This document shows, piece by piece, positions 1-9,903 of a DNA stretch of 64,000 nucleotides. The notes beneath the pieces are model-generated. The model was not told where the DNA came from. It saw only the letters and a list, made by a program, of their open reading frames with translations, and made no database searches. Within the stretch, counting starts at the first letter, position 1. Each line of letters begins with the position of its first letter. This stretch comes from Mermis nigrescens (taxonomy: Eukaryota; Nematoda; Enoplea; Mermithida; Mermithidae). The position numbers and the translations under genes are program-made. The stretch lies in contig JAVLUZ010000630.1 in NCBI GenBank assembly GCA_036768485.1, positions 349,685 to 413,684 of the forward strand, read 5' to 3'.

Positions 1-1934
1 CTCCGCGCGTTTGCAATATTATTTAGCTGAAGTTCGAAGCAGCATTATTTTCTGTGCTCAAGCTGGAATTCCCTTATGGCTTCTGATCGTTGCTTACTTC
101 GACCATGATGCAACTTCAACAAATAATCTCACGTTTTGTCATTTTACTTCTCGCTGACTCTTATTTAGTCCGATAAAGTTCATTGTAAACAAACGCGCCC
201 AACTGGCATCTCACACTTGATTTACTGTTTTTTTGAATTTAAGAAAAATATTATGTTTTGCAAGGCTCTAGGTCAAAAGTTCATATGCAGTGTTTACTTA
301 CATACACAGAATGCACAGAAGATTTTAGTCGGATACGTAAATCTGATATTACGCGGATATTACAATCAACATTTATATATAATGACATCACGTCTCAACA
401 ATAGTCTGGTGACAAATTAACATTAGGTGTAAAACAGTTTACAATACTGTTGTGTAAAAAATGTGCCTAACCGACTTCTCACACTTGATTCCTTAAAAAT
501 TTCTAGTCATAAGGAAAAAATTAGGTTTCCGCAAGGCTCTAAAACGAAGATTAATATGTAGTGTAAACGATATGTTAACACCTAGTGTAAAAAAGATTTC
601 AGTCAGAATCGTAATTTTAATATTGCTTCGATATTACGACCAACTTTTATGAAAATAGTAAGTCTCCATAATGTAAGGATAAATTAACATTGGTTTAAAC
701 CACTTTACTGAACTGTTGAGTGTAAACATACGCGCCAAAATTGCTTATCGAATTTGGTTTCAGGTTCATTTACAGACTTGAGAATCATGTCCCTGACTCA
801 TAACCGGAGAAGCTGGCAGAAAGAAACAAGACAGAAACCTGTTCAAAGCACCCCATTCTTGACTTTACACTCGCTTAATATTGGTTTAGACATACGCGAT
901 TCGCTATTACATACAACCCATATAAGGCACTTTATTTTTATTCTATTGGACCTATCCTGACTTCTGAATGGAGAAATAGGCGAACAAAACCCAAACAAAG
1001 ACATATTTTCCATCATTCAGAACATTGTAAACTTTAAAAATCCGTACCGTATCCCCTATTGAGTGTAAAGAAATTCGGTTTGGTACAGTTTGTAGCTTTC
1101 GAGTCGTAGTACGTTTCTATGTGCAAAAATTCTGTTGCAAAAATTATTTGATATGATTTACCAATCAAAATTGGGGAAAAAACGTGTTTTTTCGCCCATT
1201 TTTCACGTCTGATTTCGAACTTTACACCCCCATAAATAACTCAATATTGCGTTTTTTCGAACGCGGTTTGCTGCGACGTGTAGCCCCTAGAAGCTGCTTG
1301 ATTACTGTTATACTCATTTTAGTCCAACTCATAAGCGGAAAAAGCTGGCAGAGAATTCTTAGTTAAAATCTGTTTTTTACACCATCGACCAGAGTGTAAA
1401 CTTTAAACCCCAGGACCTAACTCCCTATTGCGCGTAGAAAAGTCTGCTTGTAGGCAGATTGTAGCCCTTGATCCCCTCTACATTTCTGTCAGAAAACATT
1501 TTTAAAAACTCATAACCGGAGTTAGTATGAGACATGGACAAGTTGAAAACTCGACCAAAATGTGCTTTTTCACCCCCAGATTTTCGCACTCTTTACACTC
1601 CCATTCGAGAACTAATGCGAATTTCAACAAACAAAAAAAAGTCATTCTGGAGCATCCCTTCCTCTACAAATCTGTGCCATAAATTTATTTGAGGAGTCAA
1701 TACTGAGTTGTCCACATGCCGCCTAAAAAACCTCCCAAAATTGATCCCATGTTATAACGTTACACAAAAACTTTACACCTTCTTTACACAGCCAGTTTTG
1801 AGTTTCAAGAAAAACAAAAAAACACGGGCAGCGAATTTTTTTATTATCTTTCTTTCATAAAAAACCGCACCTTCCAGAAGTGTCCCGTTATAGCTGTAGG
1901 GGGTGCACAGGTGTTAGGGGTACCCAAGTATATT
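1..1934 (+). repeat. Diverged tandem modules rich in GTGTAAA/TTTACAC
   Basis: Two kinds of diverged direct repeat are visible. Around 190-740 a unit of about 264 bp recurs: CTCACACTTGATT at about 209 and 478, then GCAAGGCTCTA, then a stretch ending AAATTAACATT. Around 797-1640 other motifs recur: ACTCATAACCGGAG near 797 and 1507, a variant with AGCTGGCAGA near 1326, and CCCTATTG followed by TTTGTAGC near 1052 and 1425 (period about 370 bp). TTTACAC/GTGTAAA occurs throughout. No credible coding region is present; the small open frames lack any family signature. The same family appears in reverse at about 44480-45260. Confidence 0.6.
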
Positions 1935-1961
1935 ATAGGTACGCGCTAACGCGCTACCTAT
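1935..1961. repeat. Terminal-type hairpin of the module repeat, copy 1
   Basis: A near-perfect palindrome, ATAGGTACGCGC / GCGCTACCTAT with a short loop, preceded by CCAAGTATATT. The same hairpin with the same flank occurs in reverse at 44139-44164, next to the other copy of the module family, so it probably marks an element end. Confidence 0.55.
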
Positions 1962-1972
1962 GATTTTTTGTT

Positions 1973-2000
1973 CCATCGGAGCATTTTTCTTTGCTAGTAT
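1973..2000 (-). repeat. Fragment of the GCAAAGAAAAATGCTCC repeat
   Basis: The sequence CGGAGCATTTTTCTTTGCTAG is the end of a repeat also seen at about 39494, 40127 (reverse) and 45896. Only the terminus is present. 2001-2253 shows nothing else recognisable. Confidence 0.4.
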
Positions 2001-2261
2001 TAATATTTCTGTGTGAAGTGTCAATAAATTTTGACATATTCACCTCTGTTTGCACAATGTAGGGCTGTTTGGAAGACACAAGTTATAAATTTGACGCAGA
2101 GTGCCAAAAATTTTGGGCCTAACAGCTCAAAAGTAAGCTGAAATCTATTCTGGCGGGTCTTTTAAATATGTATGCTTCAAGATTTTCAATTTTTCCCTCC
2201 GGTGGACCTTTATAAAAAATACATCGTACTCTCAAAATTAGGGGGAGGACTACATAGCCAC

Positions 2262-2529
2262 CACACATGGGCGTGGGGGTTTGGGGGGTATACACCCCCA
2301 GAAGTTGAAATACCCCCCCAGAAATCAAAATATCCCCCCAGAAAAAATTTTTTTTGCTTTTTCAGCAATTTTTTGATGCCATTGGATAGAGCTTGATGAG
2401 AAACGTCGAAAAATGGTGTTTTTTTGCCATACGACCACTTTTAAGACCCTTTTTGACCTTTAAAAATTTTTTACACCCCCCCCAGAAATTTTTTCACCCC
2501 CCCCAGAATTTGGGTGCTGCCCACCTATG
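2262..2529 (+). mobile_element. MITE-A copy 1
   Basis: Complete 268-bp copy of the window's commonest MITE. It starts CACACATGGGCG and ends CTGCCCACCTATG, and is flanked by the perfect 8-bp duplication ATAGCCAC (2254-2261 and 2530-2537). The body has the family's G-run/C-run blocks, a TTTTTTGATGCCATTGGATA core and GAGAAACGTCGAAAAATGG. No coding capacity. The 8-bp duplication and CA-starting termini fit hAT-type mobilisation. Confidence 0.9.
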
Positions 2530-2813
2530 ATAGCCACCCCTATCCCCCACAGCAACGTGTCTGTTCTGAAATACATGTGGAGGGGACTTGGGGTCCAGCT
2601 AAACCTTCAGAATTTTGAAAAAAATGAGGAATTTTCGGGTGAAATGAAGCCCAAAAATGCATGCAATTAAGCATTGCCTTCAAGCGTGCATGACCAGAAA
2701 CTGTAAAATAATGTAGTTTTATGCTACTTAGGCATTAATACAGGCCTTTTGTGAACCAAACAGCACAATTCTTTACCCTTCCAGACCGGTTGACACACGT
2801 GGACATGAGGAGG

Positions 2814-2858
2814 GTGGACCCCGGAATCCGGTGGACCCCGGAATCCGGTGGACCCCGA
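2814..2858 (+). repeat. 17-bp minisatellite, about 2.5 units
   Basis: Unit GTGGACCCCGGAATCCG repeated in tandem. The surrounding 2538-3084 has no recognisable gene. Confidence 0.8.
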
Positions 2859-3092
2859 ATTGAATTTGGGGCGCCATTTCTGGAAATTTTGTGCCATCGG
2901 ACCCCCAGAATTCGGTTGCTACCCACGTATCCGACTGACCCGCCGTGCTGTGCGTCCATGCTCATTCAACGACTGCCCTGCCCTCCCCTGGCTAAGCGGC
3001 AAAAACTGCGTAATAAGCGCCGCTGCTCGAAGGCAAAGATCATATCGATTTGAGAAAATATTTTAAAGCACCATGCGTTAAACGGTGGTAGC

Positions 3093-3338
3093 CATAGATG
3101 GGCGGCAAGAAAGTTCTGGGGGTGCAAGATTTTTTCAAAGGTCAAAAAACGGCCCTAAAAATGGTGATATAGCGAAAAACACTATTTTTCAACGTTTCTC
3201 ATCAAGCACTATCCATTGGCATCAAAAAATTGCGAAAAAAACGAAAAAAAATTTCAAAAATTGAATTCTGTCTGGTATTTTTGTTCCTGGAGGGAGGGGG
3301 AGTATTTCGGTTTCTGGGGGACGGGGGTGCATAACATG
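3093..3338 (-). mobile_element. MITE-A copy 2, one end deleted
   Basis: Starts CATAGATGGGCGGC after GTGGTAGC (3085-3092). The same 8-mer recurs at 3339-3346, so the insertion is bounded. The C-rich distal end (CCCCCACGCCCAGGTGTG in full copies) is missing. Confidence 0.8.
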
Positions 3339-3352
3339 GTGGTAGCCATGCA

Positions 3353-3613
3353 CATACGTGGGCAGCAAAAAAATTCTGGGGGTGCAAGATGTTTTGAAGG
3401 TAAAAAAATGGCTTTAAAAATGGTGGTATGGCGATAAAAACACCGTTTTTCGACGTTTCTCATCAAGCACTATCCATTGGCATCAAAAAATTGCGAAAAA
3501 AACGAAAAAATTTTCAAAAATTGAATTCCGGGGAGGCTATTTTGATTTCTGGGGGGGGGAATAATTTGTACTTCTGGGGGTGCATACCCCCAAACCCCCC
3601 ACGCCCAGGTGTG
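3353..3613 (-). mobile_element. MITE-A copy 3
   Basis: Complete copy from CATACGTGGGCAGC to CCCAGGTGTG, with perfect TSD GCCATGCA at 3345-3352 and 3614-3621. It landed at the edge of copy 2; their TSDs overlap. Confidence 0.9.
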
Positions 3614-5059
3614 GCCATGCAACCTAAAAAACCAGCGCCAAAATGCGGTGCTGTCTGCATTAATTTGCCGCGAAATTGGTCTGCTGACTTATAAAAACAT
3701 ATTTAAAAAATTCTCCGCTGAAAGATATTTTCTTTCATAATATCAAAATTACAAAAAACTGGATATTTTTGTCTAAATTTTATTATGTTCCCTAACTTTT
3801 ATTACAGTCACGGACTCGCGGCGCGAGCTTAGTTTCTTGTACGAATTCCATAAAGCAGAGTCTTTTTTGGTAACATTGTTTTCCTGTTATTATTGAAGTT
3901 TCTTTGCACTGAACTCAGTTTTATAACGAGAAATCGAGGAGTCTTCCGAGAAAACTCGACTGTCAGTCAGAGCCCTGCCGGGGCGGGTCGGCCCGCCCCG
4001 CCCCGCAGGCCCGCGCGGCCCGCACGGGCTTTTTGCGGGGCGGGTCACACGGCTGGCGGGGGCGGGGCGGGCTTTATTTTCTAAAAATTTTGGCGGGGCG
4101 GGGCGGGCCTTTTTTTAAATTTTCGTTGTGCAAAAGGATACGTGCGCGAAATTGATTTCCATGCACAAGGTTTCGCGAAATAGACTATAGTTCTAAGTAA
4201 TACTCTGCTGCTCATCCTTTGAATAAATACTTAATGAAATAGAACACATGGGGGCTGCTAAAATAATACAAATTGAAATAATCCAGCTTTACCATGCATA
4301 AGCTTACATTTATACAGTGTTTCAAAAAAACGAACGAAACCCATATTTCGTCCCTACCCCGCCAGAGAGGTTCTAAATCCACTTTTTGTGTTTTTGAGAT
4401 AATCGCATTTTAAGTTCAAACTAGAAGGAAAATTCGTATGTTCTACTTATACTGATGAACTTCTTGCACAGGATAGCACAATATAGCCCATTTTGTGTAA
4501 ATATGCTTATTTTGCCATAAGTAGTGTTGTTGGGTTACTGTAGCCGTTTTTGGATTTGGAACCTTTTAGTATATTATTTGCATTCACATTTTATGGATAT
4601 AAAACCTTTATGCAAAGGTTAATTATGATAAAAAATGAATAAAGCATTCAAGATTTTATTCAAAAAAGCAAAACCATAGCACACTGGCTCAATAAACAAA
4701 TGTGGCACGCAAAATCATGGCTCAGCAGAAGATTCACTATCCGATTCATCACCGTCATTGTGCTCCACATCATTGGCAAGTTGGCAGTGACCTAAATTAT
4801 AACACTCCTTAGTTTTGAGTTTTAGCTTTCCTGAATTAAAACTCATTATTACTTAATCCATGCCTGGTATTCAACTGGAATAAGACTGAACAATGAAACC
4901 AAATCAGCTTTTTTAGCTTTCGTTATAGGCAACAATTTTGTATACAATTTCGGCCACACCATACAGTAACCACTGGGGCGACCACGTTTCTTAGAGCAAT
5001 GTCAACAATCTGAAATTACTTTTTAAATAATTTAGCAGTAAAAACAGAGAGTACCTACC

Positions 5060-5295
5060 TATAGTTTGTTTCATTTCACTTTGAGGTTTTTGAAAAAATC
5101 TTGAAAAAAGTGCTCTACAAAAGTAGTTTAAACAAACAGTATAGTTGCCATATTCTAAAGTAGATTGAGTTATGGTGACACACTTGCTATTGCCACAGCG
5201 CATTACTGAATCAAAAGTTTAAACCCCTTTTGTAGCCCGATTCATGCGGCTTAAATTCAAAAGAAAACCTCAAAAGTTAAATGAAACAAAGTATA
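5060..5295. mobile_element. MITE-B (TATAGTYYGTTTCATTT) copy 1
   Basis: Inverted ends TATAGTTTGTTTCATTT... and ...AAATGAAACAAAGTATA, with internal CTACAAAAGT and CTTTTGTAGCC blocks shared with copies at 36479-36724, 42993-43993 and 44250-44478. No coding content. TA at the ends suggests a TA target. Confidence 0.65.
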
Positions 5296-5656
5296 AGTTT
5301 TTTTATACTTTAAATTCCTCAATGTGCTTGTATTTAGCTGATCGTGCTGGGCTGATCCTTGGCAAAGCGAAGGCACTTGATTTTCAACCATTTGATTTTT
5401 TCGCGATTTTCATCTACTGCATTGCTAATCATTGTGTCATTCTGCAGCTTTTTCAGATCAAAAAATTCAGCGTAGCTCATGTGTACAATGTTATATGGAT
5501 TTTTTCTCCGGGCCTTTCCTATTATTGTCGTTCATTCATGCAAACTGTCGACTGACACATTTTTTGCTTCAGATTCTATCGCCGAATGCATGGAATCAAC
5601 ACTCATTTGCGTGTGACCACGTTCTAGATAATTTTGCTCCACAAAGTCCAAGTTTC

Positions 5657-5759
5657 AAAAATGGTGTTTTTTCCGCCATAAGACCAACCACTTCTGAGGC
5701 CACTTTTGTACCTTTGAATATTTTTCACCCCCCAGAATTTTTTGTGCTACCCACCTATG
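5657..5759 (+). mobile_element. MITE-A fragment
   Basis: Only the distal third remains: AAAATGGTGTTTTTTCCGCC, the TTTTTCACCCCCCAGAATTTT block and the terminal GCTACCCACCTATG. Confidence 0.7.
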
Positions 5760-6261
5760 TTTGGGACTGTACTAAACATTTAATTATAAAGAAAACTGTA
5801 GAAAAAATGCCTTTTTTCGAATCTTTCCCTAGTAATTCTTGAATCTTTTCTTGCGAAAAAACAAATTAAGCAAACATGTAAGCATGATAGCATGACATCA
5901 TGAGCATAGCAGGTCAGCAAATGTATGAGTAAGCATCAAAACTTGAATTTGTATCATAGTTTTTTCAAAAATCAAACAAAAAAACTAGATGGATATAGAA
6001 CGTTTTGGCAAAACATTATCTGTCATATACGGACATAAATTTACAAACAAGGCAAAGGGTTTCAAATCCCACATAGAACCTTTTGCCGTATTGGTTTTTT
6101 TCTTCATTGGATATACAACATTAAAAAGTGGCACAAATTTAGCTGTTGGATTTAGAACCTTATTTTATTAAATTACAGGCCTAGGGGATGCGAAAATGGT
6201 CTCATCTCCATTTTTCTAAAAGTGGATTTAGAACCTTCTGGCGGGGTTGGGACGATTTGAC

Positions 6262-7030
6262 CTTGTAACTTCCCAACATCTCGCTCAATTTCAATGCAAA
6301 TTGTTTTAAACGATAGACAGGTAAGAAACTTGCTAAGTTTCGTATCCGTAGCTTGCTGTGTTCTTGTGCAAAGCGCAATTGTGTAAAAGTCCTTTTTTCA
6401 TTAAATACATGTGTGTTTAGAAGAATCATGTGTTTGCAACGTTGCAGCTTTCAATCGAGTGATCATTTTAGAATACGAACTGCTCTATTCAAAAGCCTGT
6501 TTGTTCCAGGTGTTAGCCTGTAAATTTTCGTACTATTTCGCTGCTTGGTTCGAGAGTTATTGAGCTTTTCGCCAAATGTCATTCCTTAGGTCATTCACAA
6601 GCGCAAGAAACTCGCTGCTTATTTTGTCATTGCTGGCTCAATCGCCGAGGGAATGACCTTAGGCAAAAGCTCAATAGCTCTTGAACCAACGAAGCAAAGC
6701 AAAAGCAAAACTTTAGAGGCAACCAACTCAGAGGTTGCAATGAGCTTTCTGATTGAAGCAAACCGTATTCTTAAAACGTTCTTTCGATCTAAAGCTGCAA
6801 CGTCGCAAAACACATATTCAGTTTCTTACGACACATTGGTATTTAATGAAAAAAACGACTTTTACCCATATGCGCGTTGTACAAGGCATCAGTCCAAAGC
6901 TGCGGAAACTGAAACTTTGCAGAGGTTTCATTATGAAGGCTTTTATCTATTGATTAATGCAAGTTGCAATCGCAATTTGAGCGATTCGTTTCGCAAGGTA
7001 CAAGGTCTGAAATGGGTTTCGTTTTGAAAC
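6262..7030. repeat. Diverged internal inverted repeat
   Basis: Sequence from about 6262-6598 reappears in reverse at about 6602-7020. Examples are CATTCCTTAGGTCATTC versus GAATGACCTTAGGC, and GAATACG...GCTCTATTC versus its complement. It forms the palindromic core of the CAGGGTGTTTC element, and a matching core is in 40945-41700. The 124-residue frame across 6653-7027 is an accident of this repeat and has no family match I recognise. Confidence 0.55.
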
Positions 7031-7065
7031 ACCCTGCATATATAGGCAGGCAGGTAAATTACATA

Positions 7066-7352
7066 CACACGTGGGCGTGGGGGGGGGGGGTTTGGGGGTA
7101 TGCATCCCCCCCAGAAGTTGAAATACCCCCCAGAAACTGCGAAATACCCCCCAGAAAAAATATTTTTTGCTATTTCAGCAATTTTTTGATGTCATTGGAT
7201 AGTGCTTGATGATAAACGTGTAAAGCAGAAAAATGGTGTTTTTTTTGCCATACGACCACTTTTAAGACCATTTTTTTTGATAAAAAATTTTTTCACACTC
7301 CCCCTGAAATTTTTTCTACCCCCCTGCAGAATTTCGGTGTTGCCCACCTATG
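7066..7352 (+). mobile_element. MITE-A copy inside hAT copy 1
   Basis: CACACGTGGGCGTGG to GCCCACCTATG, with TSD CCTACATA on the right (7353-7360) and a mutated version on the left. The orthologous insertion at 41743-42015 in hAT copy 2 shares the target, so it predates the duplication of the host hAT. 7361-7780 is hAT copy 1 sequence with no gene. Confidence 0.85.
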
Positions 7353-7845
7353 CCTACATATATGTAGGTACACACTACGTCCTTACATAAGGTAGACTAT
7401 CACCTATAGGATTTGAGTAATGGCGAGCATTGGGATCTGGGAATGTCCCTCTGGGATCCAGCAGACCCCCAAAAATTGATTTTGTTGTGCTAGTTTTGGC
7501 AAATTTCTGAACCCCATCAGACCCCCTCAGAATTTGAGCAATCAGCAGTGCAAGATTATGCCTTTTGCAGCTTACCTACATACCTAACTACACCTATCAC
7601 AATAACATCATTGTTGTTCCAATAAAGTTTATTGCTGTAAGACATTATCTCTTATTCAACTTACTCAAAAATTGCAATGGCACTCATTTCATATCGAAAA
7701 GATTCAGCATCACTCATTGCCCGGTTCTTCATCTTCTTGCATTCTGGCTCCTTTTCGACCGTTGCACAGAAGTCGATACAAGTAGTTAAGGGCTGTGCTC
7801 CAGGGGTGCAACGGTTAAGTATAGGACACGTTGTAGCATAGGCGG

Positions 7846-8400
7846 CCCGGGCACGCCCCAAATTGGTGTACGAAAAATTTGGTAGACTAACAAATAGTTG
7901 CCCTGAGCGACCCCAGATTCGGTGTACTAAAAATTTTGGCAGACTAATAAATAGTTGACCTGAGCGACCCCAAATTGGAATGTACTAAAATTTTGGTAGA
8001 CTAATAAAAGAAGTTGCTCCTGAGCAAGCCTAAATTGGTGTACTAAAATTTTGGGAGGTCTAAAGAACCTCTAGCGACCCTAATTTGATGCAACTAAAAA
8101 TTTAGAGAGACCACTTCGAGATTGCGGACGAAGGTATGGGTAGGATTCGTGTACTAAAAAATAGTTGAGGAGCCTAAATGAGGCCGAAATTCTGGGTGGC
8201 CTGTGATGGACCCCCAAATAATCGAAAAGTCCTAGGCTCAGCCAGGGTGCAGATTGGTATACTAATGTTTTAGTACACTAATAATGAAGGTTAACCTGGG
8301 CACGCCCAAACCCGTGTACTAAAAATTTGGTAGACTAATAAATAGTTAACCTGGGCGAGCCCAAATTGGTGTACTAAAATTTTGGTATACTAAAAATAGT
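7846..8400. repeat. Subterminal tandem repeats, left arm
   Basis: About eight diverged units of roughly 60-70 bp built on CCAAATTGGTGTACTAAAA, TTTGGTAGACTAATAAATAG and GTTGCCCTGAGCGACC. The mirrored array at about 25650-26130 differs by several unit-sized or smaller indels, the least conserved part of the arms. Such arrays near termini could bind replication or transposition proteins (inference). Confidence 0.75.
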
Positions 8401-8810
8401 TAGGGACTGCAAACCCTGAATTTAAGCCTAAGTGTAAAGTGAAGAGGCCGGAGGGTCGCCTAAGTGTAAACTAAGCCTAAGCGCAAAGTACCCCCATATC
8501 TAAGCCTAAGTAAATAATATGGAGTGCAAATTAAAGAGGTTGGGAAGTCAGGCTAGGGATATGAATCCCAGCCCATTTAGGCCTAAGCTAAGCCTAAGTG
8601 TAAACTGAGCCAGTCCTGTAGTAGTTGACCTGAGTGGGGGTGTAAATATAAACATATGCTAACTGTCTTATCCCTAAGCCTAAAAAACCAGGGTGGAGGT
8701 GTAGCCTAAACAAAAAGCACCAACAAGCATAAGTTAAGCTAGTCCTAAAAATGTGAAATAGCTGACCCAAATGGGGGTGTAAATTAAGTTTAAGCACTGA
8801 TTAAGATGAA
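8400..8810. repeat. CCTAAG-rich subterminal block, left arm
   Basis: TAAGCCTAAG and GCCTAAGTGTAAA recur about a dozen times. The mirror block is 25290-25640. The left arm has an extra segment of about 65 bp between TAAGCCTAAG direct repeats that the right arm lacks, as expected from slippage or recombination. Confidence 0.65.
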
Positions 8811-9058
8811 TTTCGAGTATCCTAGATCAAATCATATAAGATACATATGCAACAATAATGGGGGATATGCCCAGAAGGGCATGCAATGTTGAACGCAAAT
8901 TGATATAAATAATTGTTTTTAATAATGGTTTTCAATAATTGATGTAATCATAATCATCATATAAACTAAACAAAATGACGTCTTGTCCAGTCACGCTGTG
9001 TTTCAAGACAGGTACTGGCCAGAGGAACGAAATAAACAAAAAATGATCATCAGAATTT

Positions 9059-9859
9059 TTATAAATTAGGTACACGGGTTATAAGATCATAATGATTATC
9101 AGTAGAATATAGATTGATAACTTTGTCGGCTTCAGGTCCTTCATAAATTTTGCTGCCATTGCAGTATACATTGAGCTGATAAATGGGTATCAAAACATTT
9201 TGAATTTTTTTAACAGCTTCTAAATCATATGTCTCCGCTGCAAGATTCAAACTTGCCTTGCTCAGTAATTCTCGGGCTAATTGCTTCTGTTTTGTATAAC
9301 GATTTTTATCACCTTTTCTAACGGCTTCCCAGTCAGAACTGTTCTCTAATTTAGCAATTCCAGTAACAACTGCACGAGGTAAAGACAGGTTATCATTTGA
9401 TGTAATTTTAATGAAAGCACCACCAGACTTGCAAAATTCCTTAACGTCCTTTTGCAAGCCAGTGCCCCATTGTGCATTTATATCAACAATAATGACTTGC
9501 CAGATCATGGCTTCACTTAAACAAAAATCTTTCTTTGACTGGGCTACACGTTCAATGAGGCTGAGAATTTGTTCAGCATTAATGTTCTGAGCTGTAGTAA
9601 ACGGAACTAACACAGACGAATATAAACGCGGATGTTTTATTTCAATACCGACCTTGCAGTCGGGAGGGTGATCATGCAATAGTCTCCTAATAACATCTTT
9701 AAAAATTAAATTCAAAATACGATAAATATCAGTCCATTGATTCATTTTCTCGAACTTTAAAGTGTACGCTTTTGCAAAAGAATTGAATTTTTTAGCATGA
9801 ATGGGTTTATGAAGTTCATTTAGAGTGTAAAATTCATTAATATCCATATTTTTATGCAT
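9059..9859 (-). CDS. PolB N-terminal-domain protein, left-arm copy
   Basis: 266 residues, ATG to stop, uninterrupted. The layout matches the N-terminal domain of Polinton/adintovirus-type protein-primed DNA polymerase B from arthropod genomes: EFYTLNE near the start, an ERV-containing helix at about 100-106, a WGTG loop at 131-134, NDNLSLPRAVVTGIAK around 155-170, YQLNVY at 227-232, and HYDLITRVP at 256-264. The protein stops there, where related polymerases continue into a Cys-rich segment and then exonuclease and polymerase domains, so it cannot polymerise DNA. The domain resembles an OTU-type cysteine protease fold, but Ser159 sits where relatives usually have Cys (inference). It differs from the right-arm copy at residues 34 (L/F) and 52 (I/V). 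TATATAA lies 38 nt upstream of the ATG. A second in-frame Met is codon 5. Confidence 0.8.
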   Translation of the reverse strand: MHKNMDINEFYTLNELHKPIHAKKFNSFAKAYTLKFEKMNQWTDIYRILNLIFKDVIRRLLHDHPPDCKVGIEIKHPRLYSSVLVPFTTAQNINAEQILSLIERVAQSKKDFCLSEAMIWQVIIVDINAQWGTGLQKDVKEFCKSGGAFIKITSNDNLSLPRAVVTGIAKLENSSDWEAVRKGDKNRYTKQKQLARELLSKASLNLAAETYDLEAVKKIQNVLIPIYQLNVYCNGSKIYEGPEADKVINLYSTDNHYDLITRVPNL

Positions 9860-9896
9860 CGTTACAAATAAAATTTGCGTTTTTGCTATTATTTGG

Positions 9897-9903
9897 TTAT
9901 ATA
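9897..9903 (-). promoter_or_regulatory. TATA box of left PolB-N gene
   Basis: TATATAA on the minus strand, 38 nt before the ATG at 9859, in the same place as in the right arm. Confidence 0.6.

Larger units (their letters stand above)
4349..6254. mobile_element. 1.9-kb TIR element with 4-bp ATTT duplication
   Basis: TIRs are CGTCCCTACCCCGCCAGAG at the left and, in reverse, CGTCCCAACCCCGCCAGAAG at the right, continuing into GGTTCTAAATCCACTTTT. It is flanked by ATTT at 4345-4348 and 6255-6258. The empty site, with a single ATTT, is preserved at 40940-40943 in the other hAT copy. The interior is AT-rich, non-coding, and contains two smaller MITEs. Superfamily not identified; a 4-bp TSD is used by several (for example Sola, Chapaev). 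Confidence 0.8.
4315..7036. mobile_element. CAGGGTGTTTC-type TIR element inside hAT copy 1
   Basis: Ends read CAGTGTTTCAAAAAAACG and (reverse) CAGGGTGTTTCAAAACG, both running into GAAACCCAT, next to TA-rich flanks. This suggests a TA-target, Tc1/mariner-type non-autonomous element. The same element without the 1.9-kb internal insertion is at 40910-41712. No transposase seen. Confidence 0.6.

Noticed and set aside
6653..7027. 124-aa frame as a gene
   Set aside because: Lies on one side of a diverged inverted repeat, has no recognisable family features, and is not open in the paralogous region at 41340-41700.
8400..8810. Telomeric repeat (TTAGG/TTAGGC)
   Set aside because: CCTAAG motifs are irregular, short, mirrored in the other arm and mixed with GTGTAAA; no long uniform array.
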